Assembly: GCA_022747635.1 (NCBI GenBank)
Contig: JAKTNV010000601.1
Coordinates: 1-64,000 of the forward strand
DNA from: Hetaerina americana
Lineage: Eukaryota; Arthropoda; Insecta; Odonata; Calopterygidae
DNA length: 64,000 bases
Direction: 5' to 3'
Shown: piece after piece, positions 11,857 through 24,179 of the stretch
How positions within the stretch are numbered: the stretch's first letter is position 1
How the letters are laid out: every line of letters begins with the position of its first letter
Notes under the pieces: generated by a model
Database searches by the model: none
The model's input: only the letters and a program-made list of their open reading frames with translations
What the model was told of the DNA's origin: nothing
Position numbers and translations under genes: made by a program

Positions 11857-14800
11857 TTTGTAGGTAACTTAGCATATGGTCTAAAAATTATAAACTATAG
11901 ACTCGAGCAAATCCTATGAAAGAAACAAGATAACAAATTCCTGTCCCACATTTGTAGCATGTGCAGAGTTAATGTATATTTCATATGCCCTTGAACTTAT
12001 TTTTCTTGATGGATTACTTTTGGAGAGTCAAGGACTGCAATCAAAATGCATACAAAATCTAAGTTTAAACATTGAACTTGATACAAAAAATTAAACTTGG
12101 GTAAATATAGGGGTAATACTTGTACAGATTCCATGATACATTCCAGTCCAACAATACTACCATATTGGCCTGGGTTGAAGCATGAAAATCAATGCTATTG
12201 TTTTTTGATGTAGTGAAACCTTTTGCAACAATGTCATATCCTAATTCCTAAGCCGTGGCACAAGGAGGCAGTGAGAACTTCATGAAGAGTTAATATAATT
12301 AGAATGACGTTAAAATTATATTATGTCTTCTAGGTTTTATGTGGATAAAGTTGTCTTTGATGCCTTCAAAGTCAAAATGAAATTTTATTTTTCTCTCTGT
12401 AGGCCAAATGGCTAGGCTTTTTAGTCCATGGTCAGTCATGATTTAGGCAGGTTAAAATTTTTCCCCACACATCGTAGTCAACATGATGCCAAGAGAGAGG
12501 AAACCGATGAACCTGCCGAAGTCATTGGAAGTCCTGGAAAATCTCTTGTCTGAAACACTCCCTAGTCATGGTCAATGAAAGATCATTGGTGATCAAAGTA
12601 AGGTTGGGAAACCTCTTTCACCTGAAGCCACTGACAGACAGTATTATGGAATGTTGAGGGGTGAGACAGGTTGGGTGTGTGTTGGATTCAGCCAAGTCCC
12701 GTGATGATTAATGATAAACTGAAAGACTTACAAGGAGTCCAGAACGTCGCTTCTTCTGTTCTCATTTGCATTTGTATGTTATTGCAAGATCTTTACTTTT
12801 TCCTAGCTCAAGTCATAGTGTAGAAATTGAGATTGTCCACAGCCATGTCTATTTCATTTCCTAGGGCTTCCATTAAAGACTTTGAATTCACTATATCAGA
12901 AGCGTTGAGGATTTCCTTCGTGGTAAATAATCTCGCTGATAATTTGCTATGCAGCCTGGTCTTTCTAATTTTTCATTAACCACACCCACAATGTTCATGT
13001 CCATCTCTTTAGATTATTGAGTGCCATATTTGGTAGCTTCCTTGACGAGTGTATGTCTTTGCTGGCCAGGGACTGGTTCACGTGATTCCTCTCCAAGCAT
13101 TGCTCATCAAATGCAGGCAGCTAGGGGAGAAGAGGTGCATGGAAGTTGAGGGTGGTTGTAGGGGAAGAGGCACGAGTTGGTGGCAGGGCCCTCGGGTAAA
13201 CCTTTAAGTGGAGATGAGTCAAAACCGTGGTTCTGAGCTTGGTTTGGGTATGGTTCTTCAATTTCTCCTGGAGAAGGTAGAGTGAGAAGAGGTAGAGATA
13301 GGGGGCTTGTAAAAGGGAAGGTGGAGGAGGCGAATGGAGGAGAAGAGGCTTGGTTGGATGGCATGAACACTGCTGCAGTATCCCTTTTTTTAATTTTTCA
13401 CTGCTCAATAGGTGTATGCAATGACAACTTCCTGTAGTGTATAATGTAAGCATGTTATTTTGTTGATGCATCAATTGAGCATCTATTTGTTCTGAAGACT
13501 TTTCATATATATCATATTCACAGTATATCAAGAAGAGAGCAAATAGCTCTCTTTTGTAATTCAAACATTTGTTTAACAAATGGGGAATAACCCCATAACG
13601 CAACACTATAATTGAAATGACATTGGAAGAAGGTATATGTAAGGCGAATGCGTTGGTGCCTTCCCCTTGTATAAACACAGATTTTGAACCACCTTTTGTG
13701 TTCTTTTTGCCTTTTTCTCCTCCGCCATTAATTGCAGCATGGGCAATAGTGTGTTATCTTAATGAGTAGGGTAGACTTCCCAAATGATGGGCAGCTCAAC
13801 TGAAAACTTCTTTAATTCCCACCATTTCCAGTGTTTGCACTTTCTTCCTCTGCTATTAGTCCAAACACCAAGTAAGGAACCAATTGAGTTGGTGTGGTGC
13901 CCTCATCAGTTGCAACCACGTGTAATTTCCGGGAATTTACTCTGCAGGTGTGAAGTGCAGTGTCACAAAGTGGCCTCCACCATTTTCGCCCCCTGCCTTT
14001 GATTTGGGACACGCTGTCTGATGATGGTGGAGATCCTCCCCTCCTGTTCCTTAGTTCTAGTGGAATATAGAATTCGGCTGAGGCCAGATCTTTGTAGTCA
14101 TCCTGTTTTGTGTTCTCAGTCTTGCGAGTGGACTCAGTGTACACACAATGATTGCAATGGTGCTCATGGAGTTATCATGCTACAAACATTTCATTATTTG
14201 TGTCGTAATCTTAATCTGAAGTTCCTTTCTACGCTGAAATAATATGTCCGATGTATAGCTCCCTCAGGAATCCCTTTCTCTCAAACTTTTTTTTGTCTGA
14301 AAAATGCTAATTGCCTTTATTGTGCTCAGGAGAGAATAGCTGGTTTAATACATGCCAAAAATATTTTGTGATTTTTCTTAGTGCCACACACTTTTAATGG
14401 ATCTGGTACCATTTTATCTCCAGGAGTCAATTCTTTGTTAGGTCTTTAAAATTCCCTGCATGAGTAAGTGTTGACATGTGTGACCATATATGGTGCCAAT
14501 GCTGATTTACCGAGAATGATTGCTCACATGAATGCCTGCTTAAGTTGTTGAAAGGAATTATTTACTCATTGACAGAAAGACAGTGAGATAATGTACCAAA
14601 CTGGCATTGTCGATCTTTAGAAAAATTGCCTAATATTTGCAAAGTCTGGATTAGCAGTTCATTGCCATAAATATGCAAAAACTGCTTTTTAATTCCTCTA
14701 AATCTATTTCTAGAAGGGCCCTCCCTGATGAATTTTACCTCTTGGTCTACATCTGTCCTTCAATTAGACTTTCTCTGTGCCCTAGTTCGGTAATCAGTCA

Positions 14801-15827
14801 AAATCAGTGCACCATAAATTTTCATAGCTCATTGCAACGGGAATGGGAAGGTTGTTTATTTTGATCATGTGAATATTTCACAGGAAATGTAGATATCACA
14901 TGCATTATTATTTATTAAGAAGTAAATGGCATATTTCAATGATGTGTCATCCCTTTGAACTCTTTTGTACCGCTGCTCAGAAAGCCTTTTTGTTATCAGC
15001 GTGGAAAGCATCGTAGTATGGTGTACTTTTTACCCAATAGGGAACCAAGGTGCGTGTGGTGGGGGTTGTTACGTCACCACCCATAAAAACGAACAATACC
15101 ACATGCAAAATCAACACATACATGTAAAACTACACCCACGGCATAAACACCCCGCAGAAATCCCTTCATTCAACACTCATGTGAACACATACAAGTTGTA
15201 CACCAGAAGCCAACATGTTGATATTGCATGTGGTTCAGTTCCCTCTTAGGGGTGGCCACCCACTCAGGGTGTTCAACTTCTTCATCTCGTGGTTATGTGC
15301 AGCACTCGAGATTCCCATCCACATCCTTAGGAAACTCACTGTCCTTGAGGTCATTATTGCTATCATCTAGCTCCTCTTTATTGACTAGGCAGTTAACTTC
15401 CAGGGGATCAGTATCAAAGCAGCAGCAGTCTAATCCTCCGATGGGACCTCACCAACTCCCTCGGCACTGATATGATTTCCTTGGGCATGGTGTAAGGTTT
15501 TACATCCAGGTCATCTTAGAATATTAGGATGTGTCGATAAGAGTGCCCTCTGTAGTGAATATACATTGTTCATATATCCACACACAAGTATTTTTTATTT
15601 GTGTGAATGGATCCGTAATGGCTTGAGTTTTATTTTAAATTATGCAATGTTCGTAACTGAATGAAGTTGTTGATCTCAGGGAACAATGAGTATCACACAG
15701 CTGCAGTATGGTGCAGGTGGCTCGATTGGAATATAATGGCGATGAAGATGGAGAAAGTGCCTGATCATTACTGCATATATTAGTGGAAGGAATTGGTTTT
15801 CAATCAGGTATGCATGCAGCCAAGAAA
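11857..15827. other. No supported gene; one 185-codon orphan ORF
   Basis: AT-rich DNA without a match to the repeat blocks described elsewhere. The longest frame is on the minus strand at 13,121-13,678 (185 codons). It has a hydrophobic/Tyr-rich N-half and a Pro/Ser/Leu-rich C-half whose composition simply mirrors a purine-rich tract on the plus strand (13,110-13,340). I recognise no domain and treat it as probably non-coding. An acidic minus-frame stretch around 15,260-15,400 resembles the N-terminal region of transposase-derived proteins, but too weakly to call. Confidence 0.4.
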
Positions 15828-16650
15828 TCATAGGGAGTCTAGGGTTTCATTCAATCTCAGTTTCATTTGATCAGTTGCATTCGTATCTCCAGTTATTCCA
15901 AAGTCTCGTGGACCATTTCCATCCAATGCAATGGAAAGCACAGATGAGACTGGACGTCGCACTCCTCTCCCCGACTTTCGCTCCACCTGCCACACACACC
16001 TGAGCTGGAGGAGGTATATCCATGTGACCAGAAAGCTTCCCATCCCCCCAGCCCACTCTTTGCTTATGCAATACATTCACTAATTCTACACAACTCACTC
16101 CATCCTCTTGTTGGAAGTCCCGAGCAACATATTTTCTCTGCTTGCGGAATCAAACTTAATGGTGGAGGGCATAATCTTGGTTGTTGCTGCCAGGAATCAT
16201 TTGATATTGATAGGAAAACAGAATATGACAGTAAGCAAAGGGGAAGAGGGTGATGAGGTGGGTGACTACAGTTAAGTTATGAGGAATGGCCCCTGGGGGG
16301 AGGGAGCAATTGTGATTTCCGCTAAAAGACAAGGTTTAACCTTCAACAACTCTTGCTTTGGGCACCACGCAAGGCATAGGCATACAAGGAAAGTGCCAGG
16401 TGAACTGGGAATGGTTTCAGGTAGACTACTAGGTCTTGGAAAGAAATGATGCTTGGGTATTGTGGTTTCCAGTGTAGTATTTTTATTTTCTCGACTGGGT
16501 TTCAACATTTGGTGTCATCTTCAGGGGAGAATTGCATTCCCTTTGGCAAAGATGTGCTCTGTTGAAAGGAGGTGGTTTAGGGGAGGGGTAAGGGGTTGTT
16601 GGGTGGCTGTGAGGTGGGTACTGATTGGCTGGGTGGAAGAGCTGTGGAAA
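15828..16650. repeat. Repeat family U, copy near 16 kb
   Basis: The stretch 16,175-16,645 pairs with 6,790-7,165. On the minus strand, a short frame at about 16,180-16,110 contains S-T-I-K-F ... L-L ... T-S-N-K-R-M-E. This is recognisably related to the frame at 17,071-17,316 in the next repeat segment (S-T-I-K-F-N ... I-T-N-K-R-L-E). The two therefore derive from one ancestral coding or repeat segment. I cannot name the protein. Confidence 0.6.
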
Positions 16651-16749
16651 TGATGTGTGAAAATCAAATGTCCCCCTTTGATTTCCACAGATCTGTTAGT
16701 TTGAGACAGGTCGTCCTAAACAATGTTTTCAATTAATGACAATTACCTT

Positions 16750-17016
16750 AAATCATAAACATAATAAATAATCAGCCTCAAGGTCAGTTTGGTAGGTGGT
16801 GGTGGAGTTCACGCGGTACTAAGCCCTATTTAGTGGAAAATTCAAGCATCAGGGTGGGGGGGGGGCCTGTGCCATTTATGGTTCACCAGGAAGATCTGGT
16901 ACCTTAAAATTCACAAAGCTTGTATGGGCCTGAGGGTTCCTGAAGAGGCTTACCCAGGAATCGAACCTGGGCCTTCAGGTCAGTAGGCCAATGCCCTTCT
17001 CCTGGATTACCACGTT
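16750..17016 (-). repeat. tRNA-derived SINE, family SINE-1, diverged reverse copy
   Basis: The reverse complement aligns from end to end with 3,811-4,085. The tRNA-like head begins at about 17,014 and the B box reads GGTTCGATTCC on the minus strand (plus coordinates 16,958-16,968). The body keeps the same landmarks (CCAGATCTTCCTGG, GGCTTAGTAC, ACTGACCTT). It carries many substitutions and a long G run on the plus strand at about 16,855-16,866, so it is older than the first copy or evolved under no constraint. The insertion separates two segments of repeat U. Confidence 0.85.
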
Positions 17017-17019
17017 CAT

Positions 17020-17436
17020 ATATTTCATCCATATATGGCCGTGGAAATGTGTAATTTTTAGTGACCGCATTCAGGGTTCGATTATCAAATCAAGGCCTCT
17101 ACTTCGTAAGTTGTTGAAATGAATTATCTGCTCATATGTGAACAGGATCTCATGTGCTAAGGAATCACTTGCCCTCTTCTCCAACCTCTTGTTGGTAATC
17201 CTAAGCAACACGATCATTCGGCAATTGAAATTAAACTTAATTGTGGAGGACATAATTGCGGATGTGTCTATGGAAGAATCGCTGTTTTCCACCTTGGGAA
17301 TTACTCCAAACCACAAACAATGATTGAAATTTTTGAAGAAGGCGTTGATGGAGATGAGTCATTGGTCTACAACAATGACTGAAGCAAAATCATTCTGTTA
17401 GTCGGTTGACGAGACAAAGGAGAATGCAACGTGACA
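17020..17436 (-). repeat. Repeat family U with an 81-codon minus ORF
   Basis: Contains a minus-strand ORF of 81 codons at 17,071-17,316. It includes S-T-I-K-F-N, I-T-N-K-R-L-E-K-R-A and S-L-A-H-E-I-L. A related, shorter frame occurs at about 16,110-16,180. The segment is continuous with the mariner-like block that starts at about 17,437, and its right end (about 17,340-17,436) pairs with 8,755-8,855. No domain is recognised. The ORF may be a remnant of a transposase or other element protein. Confidence 0.4.
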
Positions 17437-17745
17437 GTTGATAATTACCATTCCAATTGAAATGGCTTTTCCAATTGTTTATAAAAGTAGAAGGGATGCT
17501 GGGTTGAGTGTGTGAGGCCCCTAGGAGAGTACTTCGAAGGGGACAGCAATGGCCTCCTCATTGTCCTAGGGAAACTATTTATCTCAGGATATTGCCTGGC
17601 TGTACCCAGGCAGACCTCTACTACGAATTTATATGGCGAGCGGGAATTCATAGCACAATGCTTAAGATTCTTTGTGTTTTGTAAATTACTCCCACTTAAC
17701 CATTTTGTAAATTCCTTATCTTTATTCCTTCCTCTTTGCTTTTAA
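17437..17745 (+). pseudogene. Mariner-like transposase C-terminal fragment, second copy
   Basis: Near-identical to 8,855-9,085 over about 215 bp, with the same W-x-x-C-V ... G-E-Y-F-E-G-D frame preserved. A TATA-like TTTATAAAAG at 17,475-17,484 lies just upstream, but it is AT-rich background and diverges in the other copy. About 17,650 marks a jump into the four-copy U block. At the first copy about 180 bp of extra sequence sits between the same two blocks, so one copy carries a deletion or the other an insertion. Confidence 0.4.
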
Positions 17746-19235
17746 AGCCATCATAAAGGCAGTTGTGTTGAAATACTTTTTGGAAAGAACTTGGAATAGA
17801 TTATCTAACTTAACTTCCCCTCTCATTATTATTGTTTGTAATATTTAGAATTGGTTCACCAATAGGTTTTCTAAAAACGCATGTTCAACCTGCAAGTTGT
17901 ATGCTATGAAAGTTGGCCATTGAGAAAATTCCTCAAATAGGACATCATGGAGGCGGAGCAGAATTGGTAACTATGTACTAGGGTGGCCATGAACAAAAGA
18001 TGCTGTGTGTGAGCTTTGCTGTGGATGCTCTACTACCATAATAATATGTTGATAAGTTAAAATTATAATACCTCTAATCAGTTCACTCATGTGTTTTTTA
18101 AATGAATTTCAAGGTAGGGCATGTGAGACATGACATTAGGCTTGTATAATGTGGAAAAGTCAAGGAATATTGAAATCATAATTTGGACTTTTGATTGTGA
18201 TGTTGATGTATTGCAGTTGAACTATGAGATAAATAATTTTGGGAAGAAGGCAAACTAGGGGTCAAAAGAGCAAAATAAGCACTCAAAGCCAGCTCAATTA
18301 AATCACCCATCAAAAGAGCATATGGTATAGTTTAGGATAGCGTATGTCCATGCATATGTGGATGAAAAGGGAATTGAAATGAAATGGGTCTGTGGGAGTG
18401 GATACATTTCTGCAGAACTGATAGAAAGAGATATTTAACCACAAAACAATTATTGTAATAACAGAAATGTATGGAGTTCATCAAAATTTCAAATTATATA
18501 AGATTGCATGATTAGTATAGGCTCTTTCTATACTCTCTTGGGCACATTTAAGAGTAATTTTTTTTCCAAAAAGTAACCTTTTCTTAGATTGGTGTTTTTG
18601 AAGGGAGTTTTCAATTTATGTTAATCATTGTTGAGCTATCCCAGCAGGCAATACTTTCTCAAGATATGGACTCAAATATAGCTTGGTAGGTTAAAATAAG
18701 TACTTGAGCATCAAAATGGCGAGCCAGATTTTTTAGAAAGAATAGGGCTGCATATGATTGTTCACGATCTTATTCCATTTCGAATCTTCAGCATTAGTTA
18801 TTCTGTTTTTCTGAACCCAGTAAATTGGTATGTTCCACTTAGAAATCAGTTGGGTTTCTGTTTCCTCCGACATTTTTGATCATAGGTGTTTCAATATCAA
18901 GATAGGTGTCTTGCAAAGGCTAAAATGGTTCTGGATTTCAGTTCTCATCAGCATGACTGGATGTGCATGCATTTCAGTTCCATCAGCAAATGTAGCTTCA
19001 TATGACATGCATTCTTGCGTATACGCTGCTCATCCCTCTATCCTGCTAGGAGTTTCTGCATGAACTAGGGTTAAATCCATTAAACAGGACATCCAGGTAA
19101 ACTTGTGCCCTGGCCTGACTTATAGAATTGCTGCATTTAAAACTCTTTAGTGCAGGCTACTTGTCCTGGTACCAGCTAGAGTAAGTGACCTCCACCAGAC
19201 ATTGCCAGAGGTACCATCCCCAAGCAAATGCACAT
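17650..19235. repeat. Repeat family U, copy near 18 kb
   Basis: Blocks run in order: 17,650-17,870, 17,850-17,960, 17,980-18,190, 18,285-18,425, 18,800-19,075 and 19,105-19,235. Each has partners at 20.0-21.2 kb and/or 32.1-33.4 kb in the same order and strand. This is a second U unit immediately left of the one at 19.3-22.3 kb, so two units lie almost head-to-tail. No intact ORF. Confidence 0.75.
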
Positions 19236-19319
19236 TGATATTTGTTCATTAACTGGCATTGCATTGTCCATGGCAGCATTTCAAGTGCTTCAAGAGTGTG
19301 CAGTTGCCTTCCTTCTACG

Positions 19320-21190
19320 TCTGTGTGGAGGGGAAAGGTCCACATTGTGGTTACTCCCTGGCAAATGTTGTGCGAAATTTATTGTTTTTTCCCCTTCTTA
19401 GCATATCAAATGCTCATTCTTCCTGGTCTAGATTCTTCCTCCAGTATTGCCTATATACTGTGCTTTGAACCAATAGAAGAAGGTTTTATTTAATTGTGAA
19501 TTAGGAGATTGCATATTGTCATGGGAAGGTACGAAGGGTAATATTATTTAAACAGTTTGTCCGAAACAGATCTTGGTCACAAGGTGCGCTCTTTCTTGAT
19601 GTATATATTTGGTGCAGTACTTGGTGCTGCTGTGAGTGCTTACATACTTGGAATAATGGTAGGGTCACTGATGTTTCCTCAACGGATGAAGAGGATAGGT
19701 CCGATGATGTTTTTTGTTGACTGTCGGAATTAGGTTCTGCAAAGTAACTGCAAAGGCTGCTTGGGGTGAAATATGTTCCTTCGTAGGAGTTTGATATTGG
19801 TTAATGACAGGGGTGACTTACAGGAGGAGTTCCATCAGGATATCCTTACACTACTGGTGTAGTTTTTGATGCCCTTGGGTCCTATGTTGCCGCATTTCGT
19901 TTCTCATTTATTATTGAGAAAGATTGAAAGGATTTCATTTATAGATTCAAGGGTACCCCTGGGAATATTTGCTTGTTTTGTAGAACTGTAGTATTTATGT
20001 ATTTAACTGCATGGTGTAGCCACGGCATAATGCTTAGGAATCTTTGTGTTTCCAAAATTACTCCTTCCTAAACCACTTTGTAGAATTCTTTTCTTTACTC
20101 TTTCTTCCTTTTTCTTTGCCTTTAAAGCCTTCACACTGGCAGTAGTGTTAAAATACTCTCTTCAAACAACTTGGAATAGATTATGTAAGTTCACTTCCCC
20201 TCTCTTTATTATATTTTGTATTATTTAGAATTGGTTCGCCAGTAGGTTTTAAAAATTCATGTTCAACTTGCATGGAATGCTGTGAAAGTTGGCCGTTGAG
20301 CAAAATCCTCAAATAGGAAACCATGGAGGCAGAGTAGAATTTGTAGCTATCTCTGGTGAAGAATTAACTCTCCCAGCTTGATGTGATCAGGTGACCATCG
20401 ATGAAGCATTTCAGTATCAGGGGTGAATGGCAAGCCAGAGATCTCAATAGGTGGTCATGAGCGAAAGATTTGCGGTGTGAGCCACTTGATGCTAGTTTAA
20501 TTGAATCGCCCATCAAAAGAGCATATGATATGGATGAGGGTAGCGTATGTCCACGCATATGTGGCAGATGGATGAAAAGGGAATGGAAATGAAGCGAGTC
20601 TGTGGGAGTGGATACATTCCATACATTCAGCAGACAAAACCGTATCAAGATATGCACTCAAATAAACCATGGAAGGTTGGCATTGGTACTTTATCATTAA
20701 AATTGTGAGCCAGATTTTTTAGGAAGAATGTGGCTTAGCGTAATTGTTGGCTACATCATTCCATTTTGAATATTCAGCATTACTTGTTTTGTAATTCTTA
20801 ACCCAATTCATTGGTATGTTCCACTCAGAAATCGGTTGGATTTCCATTTCGTCAGTTATTTTTGATCGGAGGTGTTTCACCGTTGAGAGAGATGTTTCCC
20901 AAAGGCTATAATGGTCTGAGTTTTAGTTCTCATCAGCATGACTGGGCATGCATGAATTTCAGTTCCATCAGCTAATGTACCTTCCATCCTGCAAGGAGTT
21001 TCTGCATGAACTCTAATTACATTTGTTCAGCAGCCAATGCCCAGGTAAACTTGCCTTCAGGCCTGACACGTGGATTTGCTGCATTTAGAACTCCTTAGTG
21101 CAGGCTACTTGCCCTTGTACTCAGCTAGAGTGAGTGACCTCATCGAGACATTGCCAGAGGTACCATCCCCGAGCAAACGCACATTGGTGG
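19320..21190. repeat. Repeat family U, copy near 20 kb, left part
   Basis: Collinear with 30,575-33,415: blocks at 19,322-19,480, 19,560-19,740, 20,020-20,240, 20,230-20,345, 20,775-21,015 and 21,060-21,190. It is about 1 kb shorter than the 30-33 kb copy because some intervening sequence is missing. On the minus strand, 21,190-21,020 reads a frame (N-V-R-L-L-G-D-G-T-S-G-N-V) that is also present and longer at 33,415-33,270. A coding ancestor is possible, but I cannot identify it. Confidence 0.7.
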
Positions 21191-22320
21191 CTTCAATTTC
21201 AAGTCTGTAATTAATTAGGTGCAATTGTTATGTTTTGGGTGCTGTGATTGTAAAATGGTTTGGTGCTCCTTTGGTATTTTCAGTTGTTTATCTCACCAAG
21301 AAATTCTACTTCTGCATGTGCCCGTGAAGTCAAGTCCATCGTAGGGCAGTAGTAGTTTTGAGGGGAGGCGACCGACAGCTAAGGTCATTTGCGCCATAGG
21401 GGAAGGACAGGAAAGGATGAAGGGTAGGGCATTTGCCCTAAATTGACAATGAAAGTGTGATGAGGATAATATATTCCAATAACAATGAATGCTTTATTGC
21501 ATTGCCATATTGCGGTTAGTACATAAAATGAGATAGTTATGCCATCCTCTGGCGTGGATATCAAATAACCCCTGACCTGCTTCCTGGGGTCTCTTTTCAG
21601 ATTGTTGGAGCTTTGACGAGTGAATGATGGAGATAATGCGATCCTCCCACTTCATTCCTAATTTGCACGAACCAATCCTTTTTCTTTGGTGTCTACCTCA
21701 TATTTTGGTATTTTCACTGATTTCATACTTTCAGGAAGACCTCTATGTCCTCTGGCCCTAAGCAGGAATGATGTCGTTGTCCGACCAAAATAAAACATGA
21801 CCACCCATCATGTTAGTCAAGTCAGTACTGTCATCAACTTCAGATTCACGCCAAATAAGGGCCAGACACAGTTTTCTTGGTAATTATTACATCTTCTTCA
21901 CGGTCACCTGGGATTTCATTATCATTCAAACTCATGTCGCTTCTTTCACAACTTGAAACTCCGTACTAATTGAAAGCATCTTCAGTTTCACAAAAACAAT
22001 ATGGAAACCTCTCAATTATTAAGGAAATAGCACCTATTAGTTCCACTTAATCCACCAGGGTGCAAAAATATGTTGAATAAATTTTATTTGTTTTGAAATT
22101 GTGAAGAAAAATATATTTACTCTGACCCTAAACACTTGAAAAAAATATTTTTAAAACAATCTTTCTGTTTCTTTTGGTGCCACCAGGACTTGCAGTCAAC
22201 ATTGCTGACAGAGGGCCCCTCCCAAGCATCCTTGAGATGCTTGCAACCATCACAGCTATAGCTCACCTCTGCGCTTCTGCAGCAGTTGTCATTCGTCATG
22301 GCTGCCCATCCTGGCTAAAT
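21191..22320 (-). repeat. Repeat family U, right part with degenerate piggyBac-like segment
   Basis: Collinear with 33,415-34,600. On the minus strand, the region 21,960-21,600 corresponds to the piggyBac-like frame at 34,014-33,640, but it is more decayed. At 22,299-22,117 a 60-codon minus ORF pairs with the one at 34,574-34,392. The two proteins share E-G-P-S-V-S ... C-K-(S/T)-W-W and differ at many positions, so the frame may once have been coding. The U sequence stops near 22,320, where LINE sequence begins. The 34.6-kb copy also stops at the equivalent base. Confidence 0.6.
21348..21423 (-). repeat. 5'-truncated SINE-2 insertion with 7-bp target duplication
   Basis: The reverse complement matches the last 76 bases of the SINE at 54,724-55,033, ending in (ACT)n. 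It is flanked by GTAGGGC at 21,341-21,347 and again at 21,424-21,430. The homologous site in the other U copy (about 33,566-33,572) lacks the insertion, which gives a natural empty-site comparison. Only the 3' tail is present, as expected for premature termination of reverse transcription. Confidence 0.85.
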
Positions 22321-22344
22321 CCCATCCCGTGCTCGTGGGACAGG

Positions 22345-22937
22345 GAGTCCAGATTACTCCCTTTCGCAAGTAGGGTGATCCCATGCAATGTCATCGCAAC
22401 CAGCGCATCGGTTAAACTGAGAACCACTGTCATTTAAATCCAAACTGTGTTCGCTGCGGAGGCACCCACTTAAGCTCCGCATGCGAAAAGTCCAAGGAGA
22501 CCCCCGCTACGTGCTTCCTTTGCCTGCAGGATCACCTTGCGAATTACCGCAGATGTGAAATTCATTCCGAGGCGAAGAAAAAGAGTTTTGAACGCCGCGC
22601 TGCCTCGGGCCAAACGATTCCCGCCGGAAGCCCCCTCTCCCACTCTTTCGCCACAGCTGTGGACTCGTCCTCGGCTTTCCCGCCTTCCCTGCCAAGTCCC
22701 TTCCCCGACCGCGTGGTCACTTTCTCCCAAGCGACTCTGCTACCCTTCCTCTTCCGGCTTCCTCCACAGCTCTCCCTCCCCCTCTCTCAAGTGCGAACCC
22801 AGATGATCCGGAACTACTGTGTTGGTTTCGTACTATCATGGCGGGCATTCAAAACACTCTCATTATTCAAGATAAAAAAATGTATATTCTAGAACAGCTA
22901 CTCAGTATGCACGCATAATTTGCACACGGGGAACTTA
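22345..22937 (+). pseudogene. Jockey-type LINE (family J) ORF1 C-terminal part
   Basis: Matches the minus-strand J ORF1 of 54-56 kb. At 22,453-22,565 it reads the second and third zinc knuckles (C-x2-C-x3-H-x4-C, then C-F-L-C ... H ... N-Y), followed by the Ser/Pro-rich tail. The first knuckle region (22,370-22,440) is frameshifted and broken by stops. ORF1 proteins of this type bind the element RNA. The copy ends at about 22,928-22,937 within GGGGAACTTA, where sequence of a different LINE (M) takes over. The join falls in a short stretch that fits both elements. Confidence 0.75.
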
Positions 22938-23754
22938 GGGAGCAATTATCTAATTGCCACTTACGCCTACAACGCAGCCATCCTAGCCAGATCATGCAGA
23001 AGACACCTGGCCTCCAAATATTTGCAGCAAGCTGTCGACTCCCTGACGGGTTGGTACTCCTGCTGGCGCTTTTCCGTCAATGAACGGAAGACTCAGGCAA
23101 TAGTGTTCTTCAAAGGCCCGAAGGAACCCGGAGAAATCCTCATCGGCACTGAAGAGATCCCTTCGCAGCGCTTGGTGATTTACCTAGGAATCACCCTCGA
23201 CAAGCACCTCAACATGCTGCAGCACGTCAGAACAACATCGGGAATTGCAGGTAACCATAGTCATCCCCTTGCACCAATTCTCGGGAATCAACACCTCCCC
23301 CTCTGCAGACTTCATCTATTCTCAGCCGTCCTCCGCCCAATCATCGCGTACGCGGCTCCCGCGTGGTGCAGCTTGATGGATGCATTAGGAAGATGTATCC
23401 TGAATACTACCGATTGGAAGAGTCTGCGTGCAACCTTGCGATTAGGATGGTAGCCAGGCAACGCAGCCCTTTGGTTAATCACCAACATCCCGCTGCCCGA
23501 CGACTTTCTTCGGGAGAGGACCATCCGATTCCGAAGAGGTGCTGCATCCTAATCCCATAGAGAAATCCGCGGCATCACCAATGTTGTGGTTTTCCCATGG
23601 GACAAGCACCCCCACCCTCGGGCAACAACAGGAGACGACAAAGACCAACCGCCGCGGAAGTGTCGGAGATGAGTCGGCCTTTTTGGAGCTATGTGCTCCG
23701 AAATGGTACAACAGCGACGGGGTCCCTCAGGAAACTCGCCGAGAACAGCCATAG
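22920..23754 (+). pseudogene. Jockey-type LINE (family M) reverse transcriptase, C-terminal part
   Basis: The 177-codon frame at 22,920-23,453 starts within the RT palm and runs through the thumb. The catalytic motif, normally Y-A-D-D, reads Y-A-Y-N, so the enzyme would be dead. It continues with W-R-F-S-V-N-E-R-K-T-Q, L-G-I-T-L-D and the L-F-S-A-V-L-R-P ... Y-A-A-P-A-W segment. After 23,453 the match to the second M copy (27.1-27.3 kb) continues in other frames to about 23,750 (for example P-W-D-K-H-P), so there are frameshifts. Everything 5' of the palm is absent, consistent with a 5'-truncated insertion. Confidence 0.8.
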
Positions 23755-23789
23755 GTACATATACACTCACACACTTTGGTGACTTGAGT

Positions 23790-24137
23790 CCTTCTCAGCC
23801 GTAGCTCCGGTGGGGGGAGGCTAACTAGTCCCTCCTTCTCACCCTCCGGAGGCGCTCGAGCTGTGTCCCCTGTTGGTTGTCTCGTCCGGCTACCATTGGA
23901 AGGGAATTTACTCCCATTGCACTCCACTGGGACCCGGGCGGGTCCGCTTCTTAGGGCATTAGGGCGGGAAGACGCCTTGGCACGGACCTGCTGTGCCCGC
24001 TCTGCGGATCGGCAGGGGTGTCTTAGGCATCCCCCTACTTTCCCCTCCCCTCCATTAGGTCGGCCCAAGTCGCCTCACTCACTCACCACTACCAACGCAA
24101 ACACACTGACACTCACTCCCCACACTGCTACATAGTG
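23790..24137 (+). repeat. 3' UTR of LINE family M
   Basis: GC-rich non-coding tail directly after the RT remnant. It aligns with 37,020-37,310 (landmarks CAGCCGTAGCTCC / GGGGGAGGCTAACTA, GAGCTGTGTCCCC, CCATTGCACT, TGCTGTGCCCGC). Simple CACT/CTCAC-rich sequence sits near the end. Just past it, ACTTAATACTA resembles the J-family bases expected after the left junction, so this may be a short target duplication. Confidence 0.6.
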
Positions 24138-24179
24138 CTACTTAATACTATTTTCCTTTTTCTTAAAATCCCCCCACCC

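Noticed and set aside
13121..13678. 185-codon minus-strand protein-coding gene
   Set aside because: No recognisable domain. The Pro/Ser-rich half mirrors a purine-rich plus-strand tract, and nothing around it suggests exons or a promoter.
17475..17484. TATA box for a gene at 17.5 kb
   Set aside because: TTTATAAAAG precedes the mariner-like remnant but is not kept in the other copy (TTTTTATAAG at 8.9 kb). AT-rich chance match.
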